From Fimenecus sp045655645 (GTDB lineage: Bacteria > Bacillota > Clostridia > Oscillospirales > Acutalibacteraceae), in NCBI GenBank assembly GCA_045655645.1, contig JAZOPS010000037.1, positions 1 through 33,312 of the forward strand: a stretch of 33,312 nt of DNA, written 5' to 3'. The notes beneath the pieces are model-generated. The model saw nothing but the letters and a program-made list of their open reading frames with translations. It made no database searches and was not told the origin of the DNA. The stretch's first letter is position 1; every line of letters begins with the position of its first letter. Position numbers and translations under genes: made by a program. Below are positions 13,854 through 21,972 of this stretch, one piece after another.

Positions 13854-16790
13854 ATGACAAAGACAATCAAACAGATTTTAGCAATCATACTTACTTTTAT
13901 TATGATTGTATCAACAATGCCAGTGGCATTTGCAGCAGATGCGCAGGAAAATGTCGTTATACTATATACTAACGATGTTCACTGTTCTATTGATAGTTAT
14001 GCAAAGTTTGCTGCATATAAAGCCGAACTGATAGCCGAAGGCAACACAGTAATTACTGTTGATGCAGGTGATGCTATTAAACCTGATGTTATCTGCTCAA
14101 TGACCGAGGGTGAAGCTGTTGTTGATATTATGAACTCTGTTGGCTACGACTATGCTGTACCTGGAAATCATGAATTTGATTATGGTGTAGATGTATTCTT
14201 TGACCTTGCAGAAACAAAAGCAAACTTTGAATACATGAGTTCAAACTTCTATCATCTTCCAACTGTAGACCCTGTTTTTTCACCATATTATATTGAGAAT
14301 ATAGGTAATTATCAGATTGCTTTTGTGGGTATTACAACTCCTGAAACAACAAATGTAAATCCCGAATATTTCAAAGATGAAAATGGAAACTTCATATACG
14401 GTTTCCCAGTATACCCTGGTGGTATGACAAACGAAATTCTTTATGAAACCATTCAGGAAAGTGTTGATGATGCAATCAATGATGGTGCTGATATTGTTGT
14501 TGCAGTAGGTCATATAGGCGAACTTGAAACAACAGATGGTTGGAAAACATCAGACATTATCGCAAACACAAGCGGTATCAACTATTTCATTGATGGTCAT
14601 TCACACGAAACAGTTGAAGAAGAATTCTACAAAAACATAAATGAAGAAGATGTCGTTCGCACATCAACAGGTTCAGATTTTGCAAACTTTGGCGTTGTGA
14701 CAATACACAGTGATGGAAGTGCTGATTTTGAACTTATTGACCCTGATACAGTTGACATTGATACAATGTCAACAGATGCAAAGACTGCATATAATACAGT
14801 TAAAGAAAAAATTGACTATTATAATGATGAACTTAATGCACTCTCTCACGATTACGATGTAGTTGTAACTGACCCAACTTGTACAGAAGACGGCTACACA
14901 ACATATACTTGTACTGCTTGCGGGGATACATACACAAGTGATGAAACAGATGCTCTCGGTCACGATTGGAATAATGGTGTTTGTGATGTTTGTGACGAAA
15001 ATTGTGCTCATATTGATGGTGACTTTGACAAAGTCTGTGATGAATGTGGTGCAGAACTTTTTGTTGAAAACGATGAGACAAATACAGTTTATATTCCCGA
15101 AGCTTATGAACCTGTTTTTGTTGAATTTACACCAACGCTAAGTGGTTGGTATGCGGTTGCTTCTGACAACGGTGGTGATGATGACATTGACCCTTATGTT
15201 GATATTTATGACGTTAATGGCGAATGCATTGGTGGTGGCGACGATGAGTATGGCTATAATTTCTATTGTGAATTTAAGGCAGAAGCAGGCGAAACATATT
15301 ATATAGCACTTTCTTCTTATAATGCCGATGTTGAGTATGGTTATACCATTACAAAACATATAGGCATTCACCATCAACCAACAGTAGAAGAGCCTTATGT
15401 AACACTCACTTGGGATGTTGAGGCAGAATATCAGTGGTTTGAGATTACTGAAAATGATGTTTTGGCAATTGAGAACGAAACAGAAGCGACACTTAAAAAT
15501 TTGCAGGTGGGTTCAGCTTATGTTTGCGTTGTAACTATTGATGGCGTTGAATATTATTCTGATATGATATTGTATACATACGCAATCACACACCAACCAA
15601 CTATTGACGAGCCTTATGTTGAACTCAATGACAACACAGATGCAATTTATCAATGGTGTTCGGCAGAAGAAGCGGTTGTAGAAGTTACAGATGAAAACGC
15701 TAAGGGATTTACTTTTATAGATGAAACTGCAAGCTATGATGCTGAAAAAGGTTGGTCAGGCGTTTTTATAGGTTCAGCAGAAAGTTATGAAGGCTACGCT
15801 TATTTTGAAATGCCACTCAAAGCAGGATATGTATTATCACTTGAACTCTCTGGCGATTATTTTGGATTAGTTTTATTTGTTGACGCAATGTCAGGAGATT
15901 TTGCGATTGAAGAAGTTGCAGAAGATGGCACTTGTGAAATTACTGTGCCAGAAGATGGTCAATATGTAATTGCTACATATAAAATTGCTGATGGCGATGA
16001 TGTGTATGTAAAAGCGCAAGTAGATGGACATAAATTCACAGAAATTGAAGGCGCAACAAGTTCAGAATATATTCCAACAGAAGACGGGCTTTATGCTTGC
16101 AAAGTAACTTTTGCAGACGGTTCAACAGTATATTCTGATATTTTTGAAAAAGGACAAAAACTTCAGGGTTGGATTCTTGAAGGTAACAAATGGGCATTCT
16201 ACGAAAATGGTGCTAAACTTACAAACCAGTGGAAAGCAGATAGCAAGGGCTGGTGCTTCCTTGACGCTGATGGTTACATGGCAACAAATAAATGGGTAAG
16301 AGACTCAAAAGGTTGGTGCTATGTGGGTGTTGACGGCTACTGTGTAACAGATAAATGGGTAGCAGACAGTATTGGCTGGTGTTACCTTGGCTCGGACGGT
16401 AGAATGGTAACTAATAAGTGGGTTAAAGACTCAAAAGGTTGGTGCTATGTCGGTGCTGATGGCTACTGTGTAACAGATAAATGGGTAGCAGATAGCAAAG
16501 GTTGGTGTTACCTTGGTGCAGACGGTAGAATGGTAACTAATAAGTGGGTTAAAGACTCAAAGGGCTGGTGCTATGTAGGTGCTGATGGTTACTGCTTGAC
16601 AAATGCTTGGAAAGCAGACAGCAAGGGCTGGTGCTATCTTGATGCTAACGGCAGAATGGTTATCAATGATTGGGTAAAAGATGGTGGCAAGTGGTACTAT
16701 CTTGATGCTAATGGTTATATGGTAACAGGCACAAGAACAATCGGTGGCAAAACATATAAATTCGCATCTAATGGTGTTTGGCTTGGATAA
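13854..16790 (+). CDS. Secreted 5'-nucleotidase-like metallophosphoesterase with cell-wall-binding repeats
   Basis: A 978-residue exported protein. Signal peptide 1-28 (cleavage near AFA-AD). Calcineurin-like metallophosphoesterase about 33-305 with metal ligands in NDVH (Asp41, His43), GD (Asp73), GNHEFD (Asn105, His106), VGH (His220) and GHSH (His249, His251). The usual C-terminal 5'-nucleotidase substrate domain is missing. Next come CxxC-type segments (about 345-405), a PPC-like beta domain (about 405-505), two HQPT-x3-EPYV Ig-like repeats with an insertion in the second, then about ten 21-residue Trp/Gly repeats (about 770-978) like choline/glucan-binding repeats. Likely job: phosphate ester or nucleotide hydrolysis at the cell surface. 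AAGGAG precedes the start; the gene is in an operon with tetR. Confidence 0.88.
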   Translation: MTKTIKQILAIILTFIMIVSTMPVAFAADAQENVVILYTNDVHCSIDSYAKFAAYKAELIAEGNTVITVDAGDAIKPDVICSMTEGEAVVDIMNSVGYDYAVPGNHEFDYGVDVFFDLAETKANFEYMSSNFYHLPTVDPVFSPYYIENIGNYQIAFVGITTPETTNVNPEYFKDENGNFIYGFPVYPGGMTNEILYETIQESVDDAINDGADIVVAVGHIGELETTDGWKTSDIIANTSGINYFIDGHSHETVEEEFYKNINEEDVVRTSTGSDFANFGVVTIHSDGSADFELIDPDTVDIDTMSTDAKTAYNTVKEKIDYYNDELNALSHDYDVVVTDPTCTEDGYTTYTCTACGDTYTSDETDALGHDWNNGVCDVCDENCAHIDGDFDKVCDECGAELFVENDETNTVYIPEAYEPVFVEFTPTLSGWYAVASDNGGDDDIDPYVDIYDVNGECIGGGDDEYGYNFYCEFKAEAGETYYIALSSYNADVEYGYTITKHIGIHHQPTVEEPYVTLTWDVEAEYQWFEITENDVLAIENETEATLKNLQVGSAYVCVVTIDGVEYYSDMILYTYAITHQPTIDEPYVELNDNTDAIYQWCSAEEAVVEVTDENAKGFTFIDETASYDAEKGWSGVFIGSAESYEGYAYFEMPLKAGYVLSLELSGDYFGLVLFVDAMSGDFAIEEVAEDGTCEITVPEDGQYVIATYKIADGDDVYVKAQVDGHKFTEIEGATSSEYIPTEDGLYACKVTFADGSTVYSDIFEKGQKLQGWILEGNKWAFYENGAKLTNQWKADSKGWCFLDADGYMATNKWVRDSKGWCYVGVDGYCVTDKWVADSIGWCYLGSDGRMVTNKWVKDSKGWCYVGADGYCVTDKWVADSKGWCYLGADGRMVTNKWVKDSKGWCYVGADGYCLTNAWKADSKGWCYLDANGRMVINDWVKDGGKWYYLDANGYMVTGTRTIGGKTYKFASNGVWLG
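16294..16668 (+). repeat. 126-bp tandem repeats inside the cell-wall-binding domain
   Basis: The motif TGGGT(A/T)A(A/G)AGACTCAAA recurs at about 126-bp intervals (near 16294, 16420 and 16546). Each unit encodes two 21-residue modules of the type W-V-x-D-S-x-G-W-C-Y. High DNA identity between units suggests recent duplication or slippage. Confidence 0.75.
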
Positions 16791-16800
16791 ATAATAAAAC

Positions 16801-16830
16801 AAAACGGTAGGTAAAAACCTACCGTTTTTT
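16801..16830 (+). terminator. Terminator of the TetR-phosphoesterase operon
   Basis: Perfect stem AAAACGGTAGGT/ACCTACCGTTTT with a 4-nt loop and a T-run. Confidence 0.9.
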
Positions 16831-16867
16831 GTTGCATAAATTTATCGAATTAAATAAAAAGAAAACC

Positions 16868-16893
16868 GAGCTTTCGGGATGAAAGCTCTTTTT
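16868..16893. terminator. Second hairpin terminator, possibly bidirectional
   Basis: GAGCTTTC (16868-16875) pairs with GAAAGCTC (16881-16888), followed by TTTTT on the plus strand. It lies between convergent genes, about 120 bp past the end of the natB-like gene, so it may also serve that minus-strand unit, although the minus-strand T-run is short. Confidence 0.55.
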
Positions 16894-16911
16894 CGTTTAA
16901 GGAGAATGAAA

Positions 16912-16956
16912 ATGAAAGGGGATATGGTCAGGATTTATTTCCTTGACCTTGGTTAA
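16912..16956 (+). CDS. Possible 14-residue small ORF
   Basis: An ATG 7 nt after a good AAGGAGA, 14 codons (begins MKGDMVRIYF), stop TAA. It sits after two terminators with no obvious promoter, and its 3' half overlaps a hairpin (16926-16948). It may be chance or the remnant of a lost gene. Confidence 0.2.
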   Translation: MKGDMVRIYFLDLG

Positions 16957-17012
16957 AGAATATCACATAAATATTGAATAAAAATATATAAATATTTAAA
17001 TTTTTGTGAACA

Positions 17013-18248
17013 TTAGTTTTTCTTTAACGCTCTAATAATCTCATTGAATTTTGGTGGTTTGCCATACATTAAAATTCCGATTCGGTAAATTGCAACTGCA
17101 AGGTATCCAACGCCAATAATAGAAATTATAAGAATAATAATTGAAATTATTGCTTGAAGTGTTGAAGCGGTACCCATTGCAATTCTTGCAAACATAGCCA
17201 TCGGGGAAGTAAATGGGAAATATGAAAGGAATTTAATAATTCCGCTATCAATGTTGCCCGAACTCATAAGGGAAATTGTAATAAGAAAACCAACAATCAA
17301 AAACATCATAACAGGCATTGTGAGAGTTCCGACATCTTCAAGCTTTGACGCCATTGACCCCATTGCACCCACTAAAAATGCATAGAGCATGAATCCCAAA
17401 ACAAAGAAAATGATTGTGTAAATAATCATTGAAGCAGAAAATCCTGTAAACATAGAGAACACATCGCTATCAATTAGATAATCTTTATTGATTGTTACAC
17501 ATAAAATGCCCCAAAGAAGAATAATTGCCATTTGGGTAAGTCCCGCAAAGCCTGTTCCTAACACTTTGCCAAAGATAAGGTTTTTAGGGTCAGCCGATGT
17601 AATCAGCAATTCCATTGCCCTTGAACTTTTTTCAGTTGCAACACTCTGAGCCACAATCTGACCATAAACTAAAACTGTGATATAAAGCACCATCATAAGA
17701 ATGTACGCGTGCATAAAGTTTTGCGATTGGTCCTGACCAACGACTAACGAATTACCTTTGACTGTAACAGTCGAGATGTCAACAATCTGCTCCATGGAAA
17801 GCCCATAATTTTGCAATTGAATTGTTTTATAATGCGAAAGAAGAATGCTATTTATATTTTGTTCAGTTGTGTCATAAAGTCCAAGATTTTTGACAATATA
17901 GGTGTATTCAAGTGGACTTGTAATCACAACAGCAGAATCATATTCTTCATTTTCAACTGAATTTTTTGCTGAGTTTTCATCGCCGTCAGTTGTAAAAGTC
18001 ACATCTGTATTGGTAAGATTTGATGTTAAAATTTCTTCCAAACCAACAATATTTGTTTTATCAATAACCAGCAGGGTTGGTGTTTCTTGGTGACCTAAAT
18101 CCAAAGAAATATCTGTTGACGAAGAAAATCTTGGGTAAAAAGCAATAACTGCAATAATTACTGAAATAGCGATTGTAAGAAAAATAAAAACTTTGTTCTT
18201 TATAAAGTTTAAATATTCAAATTTAAATACTGCGAGAAACTGTTTCAT
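17013..18248 (-). CDS. natB: ABC transporter permease, NatB/ABC-2 type
   Basis: A 411-residue integral membrane protein. One N-terminal membrane helix (about 18-40), an extracellular domain of about 140 residues, then about five helices in the C-terminal half (for example LMMVLYITVLVYGQIVAQSVATEKSSRAMELLITS and later segments). The ATEKSSRAMELL motif is typical of NatB-like ABC-2 permeases that pair with NatA in Na+ or drug/peptide efflux. Its ATG overlaps the stop of the ATPase gene (ATGA), so the two are coupled. The substrate cannot be read from the sequence; the symbol reflects family resemblance. Confidence 0.8.
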   Translation of the reverse strand: MKQFLAVFKFEYLNFIKNKVFIFLTIAISVIIAVIAFYPRFSSSTDISLDLGHQETPTLLVIDKTNIVGLEEILTSNLTNTDVTFTTDGDENSAKNSVENEEYDSAVVITSPLEYTYIVKNLGLYDTTEQNINSILLSHYKTIQLQNYGLSMEQIVDISTVTVKGNSLVVGQDQSQNFMHAYILMMVLYITVLVYGQIVAQSVATEKSSRAMELLITSADPKNLIFGKVLGTGFAGLTQMAIILLWGILCVTINKDYLIDSDVFSMFTGFSASMIIYTIIFFVLGFMLYAFLVGAMGSMASKLEDVGTLTMPVMMFLIVGFLITISLMSSGNIDSGIIKFLSYFPFTSPMAMFARIAMGTASTLQAIISIIILIISIIGVGYLAVAIYRIGILMYGKPPKFNEIIRALKKN

Positions 18249-19156
18249 ATCTGTCCCTCCGTAAATTGCACAAAAATTTCATTGAGCGTTGGCTCTTTGA
18301 CTTTAATTTCATCAATTTGATTACCTAAAGGGGATAATGTTTCTAAAAGTCTGCTTTTCTCATTTTCGTCTGTAAGAGTTACGGTGATTATGTTTTCATC
18401 AAAAGATACTCTCTTGATATATGACAAATTATTGTCTGAAAGAGTTTTTGCAATGTTTTGTGGATTTTCACTTTTGATTTCGATAATATTCCGGGCATAT
18501 CCATGTTTGATTTCTTTGATGTTTCCACCTAAAACTATTTGACCGCCGTTTAAAATAAGAATATCATCACAGAATTCTTCAATATAATTCATTTGATGGC
18601 TAGAAAAAAGCACAAGTTTGCCATTTGTGATTAAATCTTTGACAATATCTTTGAGTAAAGATGCATTTACAGGGTCAAGTCCTGAAAAAGGCTCATCAAG
18701 AATAATAATATCAGGGTCTGCAATGAGCGTTGCAATAAGCTGAACTTTTTGTTGATTACCTTTTGAAAGAGTATCAAGACGCACATTTTTATATTCTTCA
18801 ATTTGCAATTTTTTGAAAAGCTTATCGGCGTTAGAAGTGGCAGTTGGCTTGTCTATTCCTTGCAATGCTGCGAAATATATAAGTTGTTCCATAATCTTTT
18901 TCTTAGGGTAAAGTCCGCGCTCTTCAGGAAGATAGCCGATTTTGACTTTGCTTGTATTCATGGGCTCGCCGTCAAGTGTAACATTGCCACTGTCGGCATT
19001 AAAAACACCCATAATAATTCTAATCATGGTTGTTTTGCCTGCTCCATTTCTACCAAGAAGACCTAATGCCTTGCCACTTTCACAAGAAAACGACAATCCT
19101 TTAAGCACTAATTTTTCACCAAAAGATTTTGAAACATTGTTAACAGATAAAATCAC
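18245..19156 (-). CDS. natA: ABC transporter ATP-binding protein, NatA type
   Basis: A 303-residue ATPase. Walker A GRNGAGKTT, signature LSKGNQQKVQ, Walker B IIILDEPFSGLDP and H-loop FSSHQM are intact; a C-terminal regulatory region of about 90 residues follows. GTG 19156 is preferred because AGGTGA (19164-19169) ends 7 nt upstream; the longer in-frame GTG 19165 lies inside that SD. It powers the coupled permease. Together they look like a NatAB-type exporter. Spacing to the divergent O-antigen-ligase-like gene is about 170 bp. Confidence 0.88.
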   Translation of the reverse strand: MILSVNNVSKSFGEKLVLKGLSFSCESGKALGLLGRNGAGKTTMIRIIMGVFNADSGNVTLDGEPMNTSKVKIGYLPEERGLYPKKKIMEQLIYFAALQGIDKPTATSNADKLFKKLQIEEYKNVRLDTLSKGNQQKVQLIATLIADPDIIILDEPFSGLDPVNASLLKDIVKDLITNGKLVLFSSHQMNYIEEFCDDILILNGGQIVLGGNIKEIKHGYARNIIEIKSENPQNIAKTLSDNNLSYIKRVSFDENIITVTLTDENEKSRLLETLSPLGNQIDEIKVKEPTLNEIFVQFTEGQI

Positions 19157-19188
19157 AAATTTCACCTCGCAAAGTTAATTCTACTTTG

Positions 19189-19194
19189 ATTATA
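19189..19194 (-). promoter_or_regulatory. -10 element for natAB
   Basis: TATAAT on the minus strand, about 33 bp before the preferred natA start. The best -35 (TTTAAT, 17 bp away) is weak. Confidence 0.4.
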
Positions 19195-19271
19195 TCACGA
19201 ATTACATAAATATTAAACTTAAATTTATTTGTAAGATTTTTGTAATAATTATTAAGATTTTGTAACAACTG

Positions 19272-19299
19272 TTGAAATTTGAAATTTTGAGCGTATAAT
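19272..19299 (+). promoter_or_regulatory. Promoter of the O-antigen-ligase-like gene
   Basis: TTGAAA (19272-19277), a 16-bp spacer and TATAAT (19294-19299), 30 bp before the start codon. Confidence 0.65.
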
Positions 19300-19328
19300 T
19301 ACAATAGAGAAATTTCGGGAGAAAATTT

Positions 19329-20786
19329 ATGGAATTAATTTTTAAGTCTGAAACAGCACAAAAAAGAATAGCGGAGATTAGAACATTCCTTTTAAGTGAT
19401 AAGTGGATGGTTCTTTTGTCATGCCTTGCGGGCATTATTATAGTTTTAAGCCATCGCTTCCCTGACGCACAGTTGGAAATCAAAGGTACAATCTTTTTTG
19501 CTTACATAATTGGTGTAGTACTTGTATTAAGCAATGATATTATGGCAGGGCTTATTCCCTTTATGCTGACCTATATGATTGCGATTAAGTGCTACGATTC
19601 TTTTGATAAATTTATGGCTTATAAGTGGTATGTGATTCCGCTTGTGTTTATGGTTTTGTTCCATGTTATAACATATTTTAAACCATTAAAAGCAAAAGGC
19701 TCACAGTTTAAACCAATGTTTTTTGTGTCTGTTGCAATACTTTTGGGTGGTGTCGGTTTTATTTCGCCACAGGAGTATTTTTCAGGTTCATCAATTTATC
19801 ATATGTTAGGTTTGGGCTTTGGAATGCTTTTGATATACAGCTATTTCTATGCTCATATTGACATGAATGCAAAATATTCTGTCACTAAAAAACTTACAGA
19901 AATTATGGTTATGACGGGTCTTGTGGCAACATTTATGGTGTTTTCTTATTATCTCGTTAAGATTAACCATGTTCTTGATGTTAAGGGCATTATTTTTATG
20001 CAGTGGCGAAATAACTGCTCAACAATTCTGATGATAGCAATTCCTTTTGCATTTCTCATGGCAAACAAAAAGTCTTATGCAACAACTTTCGGGTTCTTGT
20101 TCTATCTTGCAATTCTTCTCACAGGTTCTCGTGGAGGAATGGTGTTTGGTGCAATTGAACTTGTAATGTGTATTGTTATGTTTATGCTTTACGACAGACG
20201 TCGTCGATTGGCTTATGCTATTATTATCGTGTGCCTTCTCTTTGGAATTTTAGCATTTACACCTGAAATTACAAAGTTTTTAGGATATACCATTGACAGA
20301 CTGTTCAATGCACTTAACGATTTCTTGATTGGCGAGAGCAATGAAATAAGAGCAAAACACTATGCTCGCGGAATCAAGGATTTCTTTAGTCAGCCAATTT
20401 TCGGCACAGGTCTTGGCTATATGGGCAACCGTGATATTCACGCATCAAAAGAATTTGCACTTTGTTGGTATCATTGTGAACCAATTCAGATTGCAGCAAG
20501 TTTTGGTGTGGTAGGTATCATCGCTTTTGTGAATCAGTTTATCAGAAGAAATATGCTCATCTGGAGAAAAGCAACACTTTTCAATATGACAATTTTCTTA
20601 TCATACATAAGTCTTGAAATGATGTCACTTGTAAATCCTGGCATACTTTGTCCACTTCCTTATCTTATGCTTATGACCTTGTTTATGGTAGTTGTTGAGA
20701 AGTGTGACGGCGAATATAAAGATAAACTTTATATAACAACAAAACAAAGACTTAAAGATTTTAGAAAACAAAGAGAAAATGCTTGA
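19329..20786 (+). CDS. O-antigen ligase/Wzy polymerase-like membrane protein
   Basis: A 485-residue multi-spanning protein with about 11-12 hydrophobic segments. The stretch LTGSRGGMVFG near residue 260-270 and the periplasmic-type loop with FGTGLGYMGNRDIHA and WYHCEPIQIAASFGVVG near 360-400 are typical of the Wzy_C/O-antigen ligase superfamily (RSG-type and H-containing motifs). Such proteins polymerise or ligate surface polysaccharide outside the membrane. GGGAGA lies 7 nt before the ATG. It stands alone, with no glycosyltransferases beside it, and the rpsF promoter overlaps its stop codon. Substrate unknown. Confidence 0.78.
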   Translation: MELIFKSETAQKRIAEIRTFLLSDKWMVLLSCLAGIIIVLSHRFPDAQLEIKGTIFFAYIIGVVLVLSNDIMAGLIPFMLTYMIAIKCYDSFDKFMAYKWYVIPLVFMVLFHVITYFKPLKAKGSQFKPMFFVSVAILLGGVGFISPQEYFSGSSIYHMLGLGFGMLLIYSYFYAHIDMNAKYSVTKKLTEIMVMTGLVATFMVFSYYLVKINHVLDVKGIIFMQWRNNCSTILMIAIPFAFLMANKKSYATTFGFLFYLAILLTGSRGGMVFGAIELVMCIVMFMLYDRRRRLAYAIIIVCLLFGILAFTPEITKFLGYTIDRLFNALNDFLIGESNEIRAKHYARGIKDFFSQPIFGTGLGYMGNRDIHASKEFALCWYHCEPIQIAASFGVVGIIAFVNQFIRRNMLIWRKATLFNMTIFLSYISLEMMSLVNPGILCPLPYLMLMTLFMVVVEKCDGEYKDKLYITTKQRLKDFRKQRENA

Positions 20787-20811
20787 CTTTATTAGAAAAT
20801 ATTGCTATAAT
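20783..20811 (+). promoter_or_regulatory. rpsF operon promoter
   Basis: TTGACT (20783-20788), a 17-bp spacer and a perfect TATAAT (20806-20811). The -35 overlaps the stop codon of the upstream membrane-protein gene. Confidence 0.8.
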
Positions 20812-20848
20812 GCATATTTGCTATGAAGAAAAATATCAATTCATCGCA

Positions 20849-20876
20849 ATCCTTCCCCCAAGGATGAGTTTGGGGG
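20849..20876 (+). promoter_or_regulatory. Structured leader of the rpsF operon
   Basis: Two overlapping pairings are possible: ATCCTT/AAGGAT (20849-20854 with 20860-20865, CCCCC loop) and CCCCCAA/TTGGGGG (20855-20861 with 20870-20876). They are mutually exclusive or could form a partial pseudoknot. ATCCTT could also pair with the rpsF SD (AAGGAGG). The location fits S6/S18 autogenous control, but the CCG known from the S6:S18 leader motif was not found. Confidence 0.45.
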
Positions 20877-20901
20877 CAAAGTCCACAAGGAGGTGTAAAG
20901 A

Positions 20902-21180
20902 ATGTCAAAATACGAGACTATTATGGTTTTCTCACTCAGTAAGGGTGAAGAAGCAGCAAAAGAGCTTATGGAAAAATTCAAGGCTCTTGTTGAGTCAAAC
21001 GGCACTCTTGAAAGCGTTGATGAGTGGGGCAAGAGAAGACTTGCATACCTTATCAATGATGAGGCTGATGGTTACTATGTTCTCTATAACTACGAGGCAA
21101 AACCTGAATTCCCAGCTGAGCTTGAAAGAATTGCAAAAATTACTGACGGTGTTCTCAGAACATTGATTGTTAAGAAGTAA
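20902..21180 (+). CDS. rpsF: 30S ribosomal protein S6
   Basis: A 92-residue protein matching bacterial S6 from start to end (MSKYETIMVFS, then WGKRRLAYLINDEADGYYVLYNYEA and a LRTLIVKK end). It binds 16S rRNA as a heterodimer with S18 on the 30S platform. AAGGAGGTG is placed about 7 nt before the ATG. It is the first gene of the conserved rpsF-ssb-rpsR operon, with its own strong promoter and a structured leader. Confidence 0.97.
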   Translation: MSKYETIMVFSLSKGEEAAKELMEKFKALVESNGTLESVDEWGKRRLAYLINDEADGYYVLYNYEAKPEFPAELERIAKITDGVLRTLIVKK

Positions 21181-21195
21181 TCGGAGGAAAAAGAA

Positions 21196-21660
21196 ATGTT
21201 AAACACAGCTATTATTATGGGCAGACTTACTGCTGACCCCGAACTTCGCAAAACAACCAGCGGACTTTCCGTGACATCTTTTACTGTTGCAGTTGAACGC
21301 AACTACAAGAGCGGTGAAGAAAGACAAGCAGACTTCATCAATGTTGTTGCTTGGCGTGGCACAGCTGATTTTGTTTCAACTTATTTTAAGAAGGGACAAA
21401 TGATTGCTGTTCAAGGCTCAATTCAAACAAGAAACTATGAAGATAAAAACGGAAACAAGCGTACAGCGGTTGAAATTGTAGCAGACAATGTTTCATTCTG
21501 CGGAAGCAAAGCAGAAAGTGGCAACACTTATGGCGCAGCAAGACAAGAAGCACCAGCTGTTTCTTATCAGAGTGCTGATGCAGGCAGCTTCTCAGTTTTA
21601 CCCGATGACAACCAGGGATTCCCATTCGGTTCAGACGATGACGAAGGACTCCCATTCTAA
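21196..21660 (+). CDS. ssb: Single-stranded DNA-binding protein
   Basis: A 154-residue SSB. The N-terminal OB fold (about 1-105: MLNTAIIMGRLTADPELRKT, FINVVAWRGTADFV, GSIQTRNYEDKNGNKR) is followed by a flexible Gly/Gln/Ser linker and the acidic tail DDDEGLPF, which docks replication and repair partners. GGAGGA lies 8 nt before the ATG. It lies between rpsF and rpsR, the standard Firmicutes order; 15 bp separate it from rpsF. Confidence 0.97.
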   Translation: MLNTAIIMGRLTADPELRKTTSGLSVTSFTVAVERNYKSGEERQADFINVVAWRGTADFVSTYFKKGQMIAVQGSIQTRNYEDKNGNKRTAVEIVADNVSFCGSKAESGNTYGAARQEAPAVSYQSADAGSFSVLPDDNQGFPFGSDDDEGLPF

Positions 21661-21688
21661 GTTTTAATCTTAATAGGAGGAAACTAAA

Positions 21689-21931
21689 ATGGCATACGAT
21701 AAGAATGCAAGACCAAACAGAAAAGGTCGCAAAAAAGTTTGTGCATTTTGTGTAGAAAAAATCGACACAATCGATTATAAAGATACAGCAAAGCTCCGTC
21801 GTTACACATCAGAAAGAGCAAAGATTCTCCCTCGCCGTGTAACAGGTACATGTGCATACCACCAGAGAGAGCTTACAACAGCTATCAAGAGAGCAAGACA
21901 AATCGCTCTCATGCCTTACACAAACGACTAA
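21689..21931 (+). CDS. rpsR: 30S ribosomal protein S18, Cys-containing form
   Basis: An 80-residue protein with the S18 core (IDYKDTAKLRRYTSERAKILPRRVTG, ending in IALMPY). It carries CAFC near residue 18-21 and CAYH near 55-58, the four-ligand zinc-binding (C+) form of S18. It partners S6 on the ribosome. A strong SD (AGGAGG) precedes the ATG and a terminator follows 10 bp after the stop. Confidence 0.96.
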   Translation: MAYDKNARPNRKGRKKVCAFCVEKIDTIDYKDTAKLRRYTSERAKILPRRVTGTCAYHQRELTTAIKRARQIALMPYTND

Positions 21932-21940
21932 TTAAAAGTC

Positions 21941-21972
21941 AAAGCCACTCGAAAGAGTGGCTTTATTTTTTT
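21941..21972 (+). terminator. rpsF operon terminator
   Basis: Perfect stem AAAGCCACTC/GAGTGGCTTT with a GAAA tetraloop, then a T-rich tail. It abuts the stop codon of the convergent minus-strand gene. Confidence 0.9.

Noticed and set aside
14769..15377. Minus-strand frames rich in Ile/Val or His opposite the phosphoesterase gene.
   Set aside because: They are mirror images of Asp/Gly/Tyr-rich coding sequence and lack ribosome binding sites.
20849..20876. Canonical S6:S18 leader motif.
   Set aside because: The conserved CCG is not present between the promoter and the rpsF start, so only a generic structured leader is claimed.
20783..21166. A 127-codon frame overlapping the rpsF leader and gene.
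   Set aside because: It is out of frame with rpsF, crosses the promoter and leader, and resembles no protein family; rpsF is clear in the other frame.
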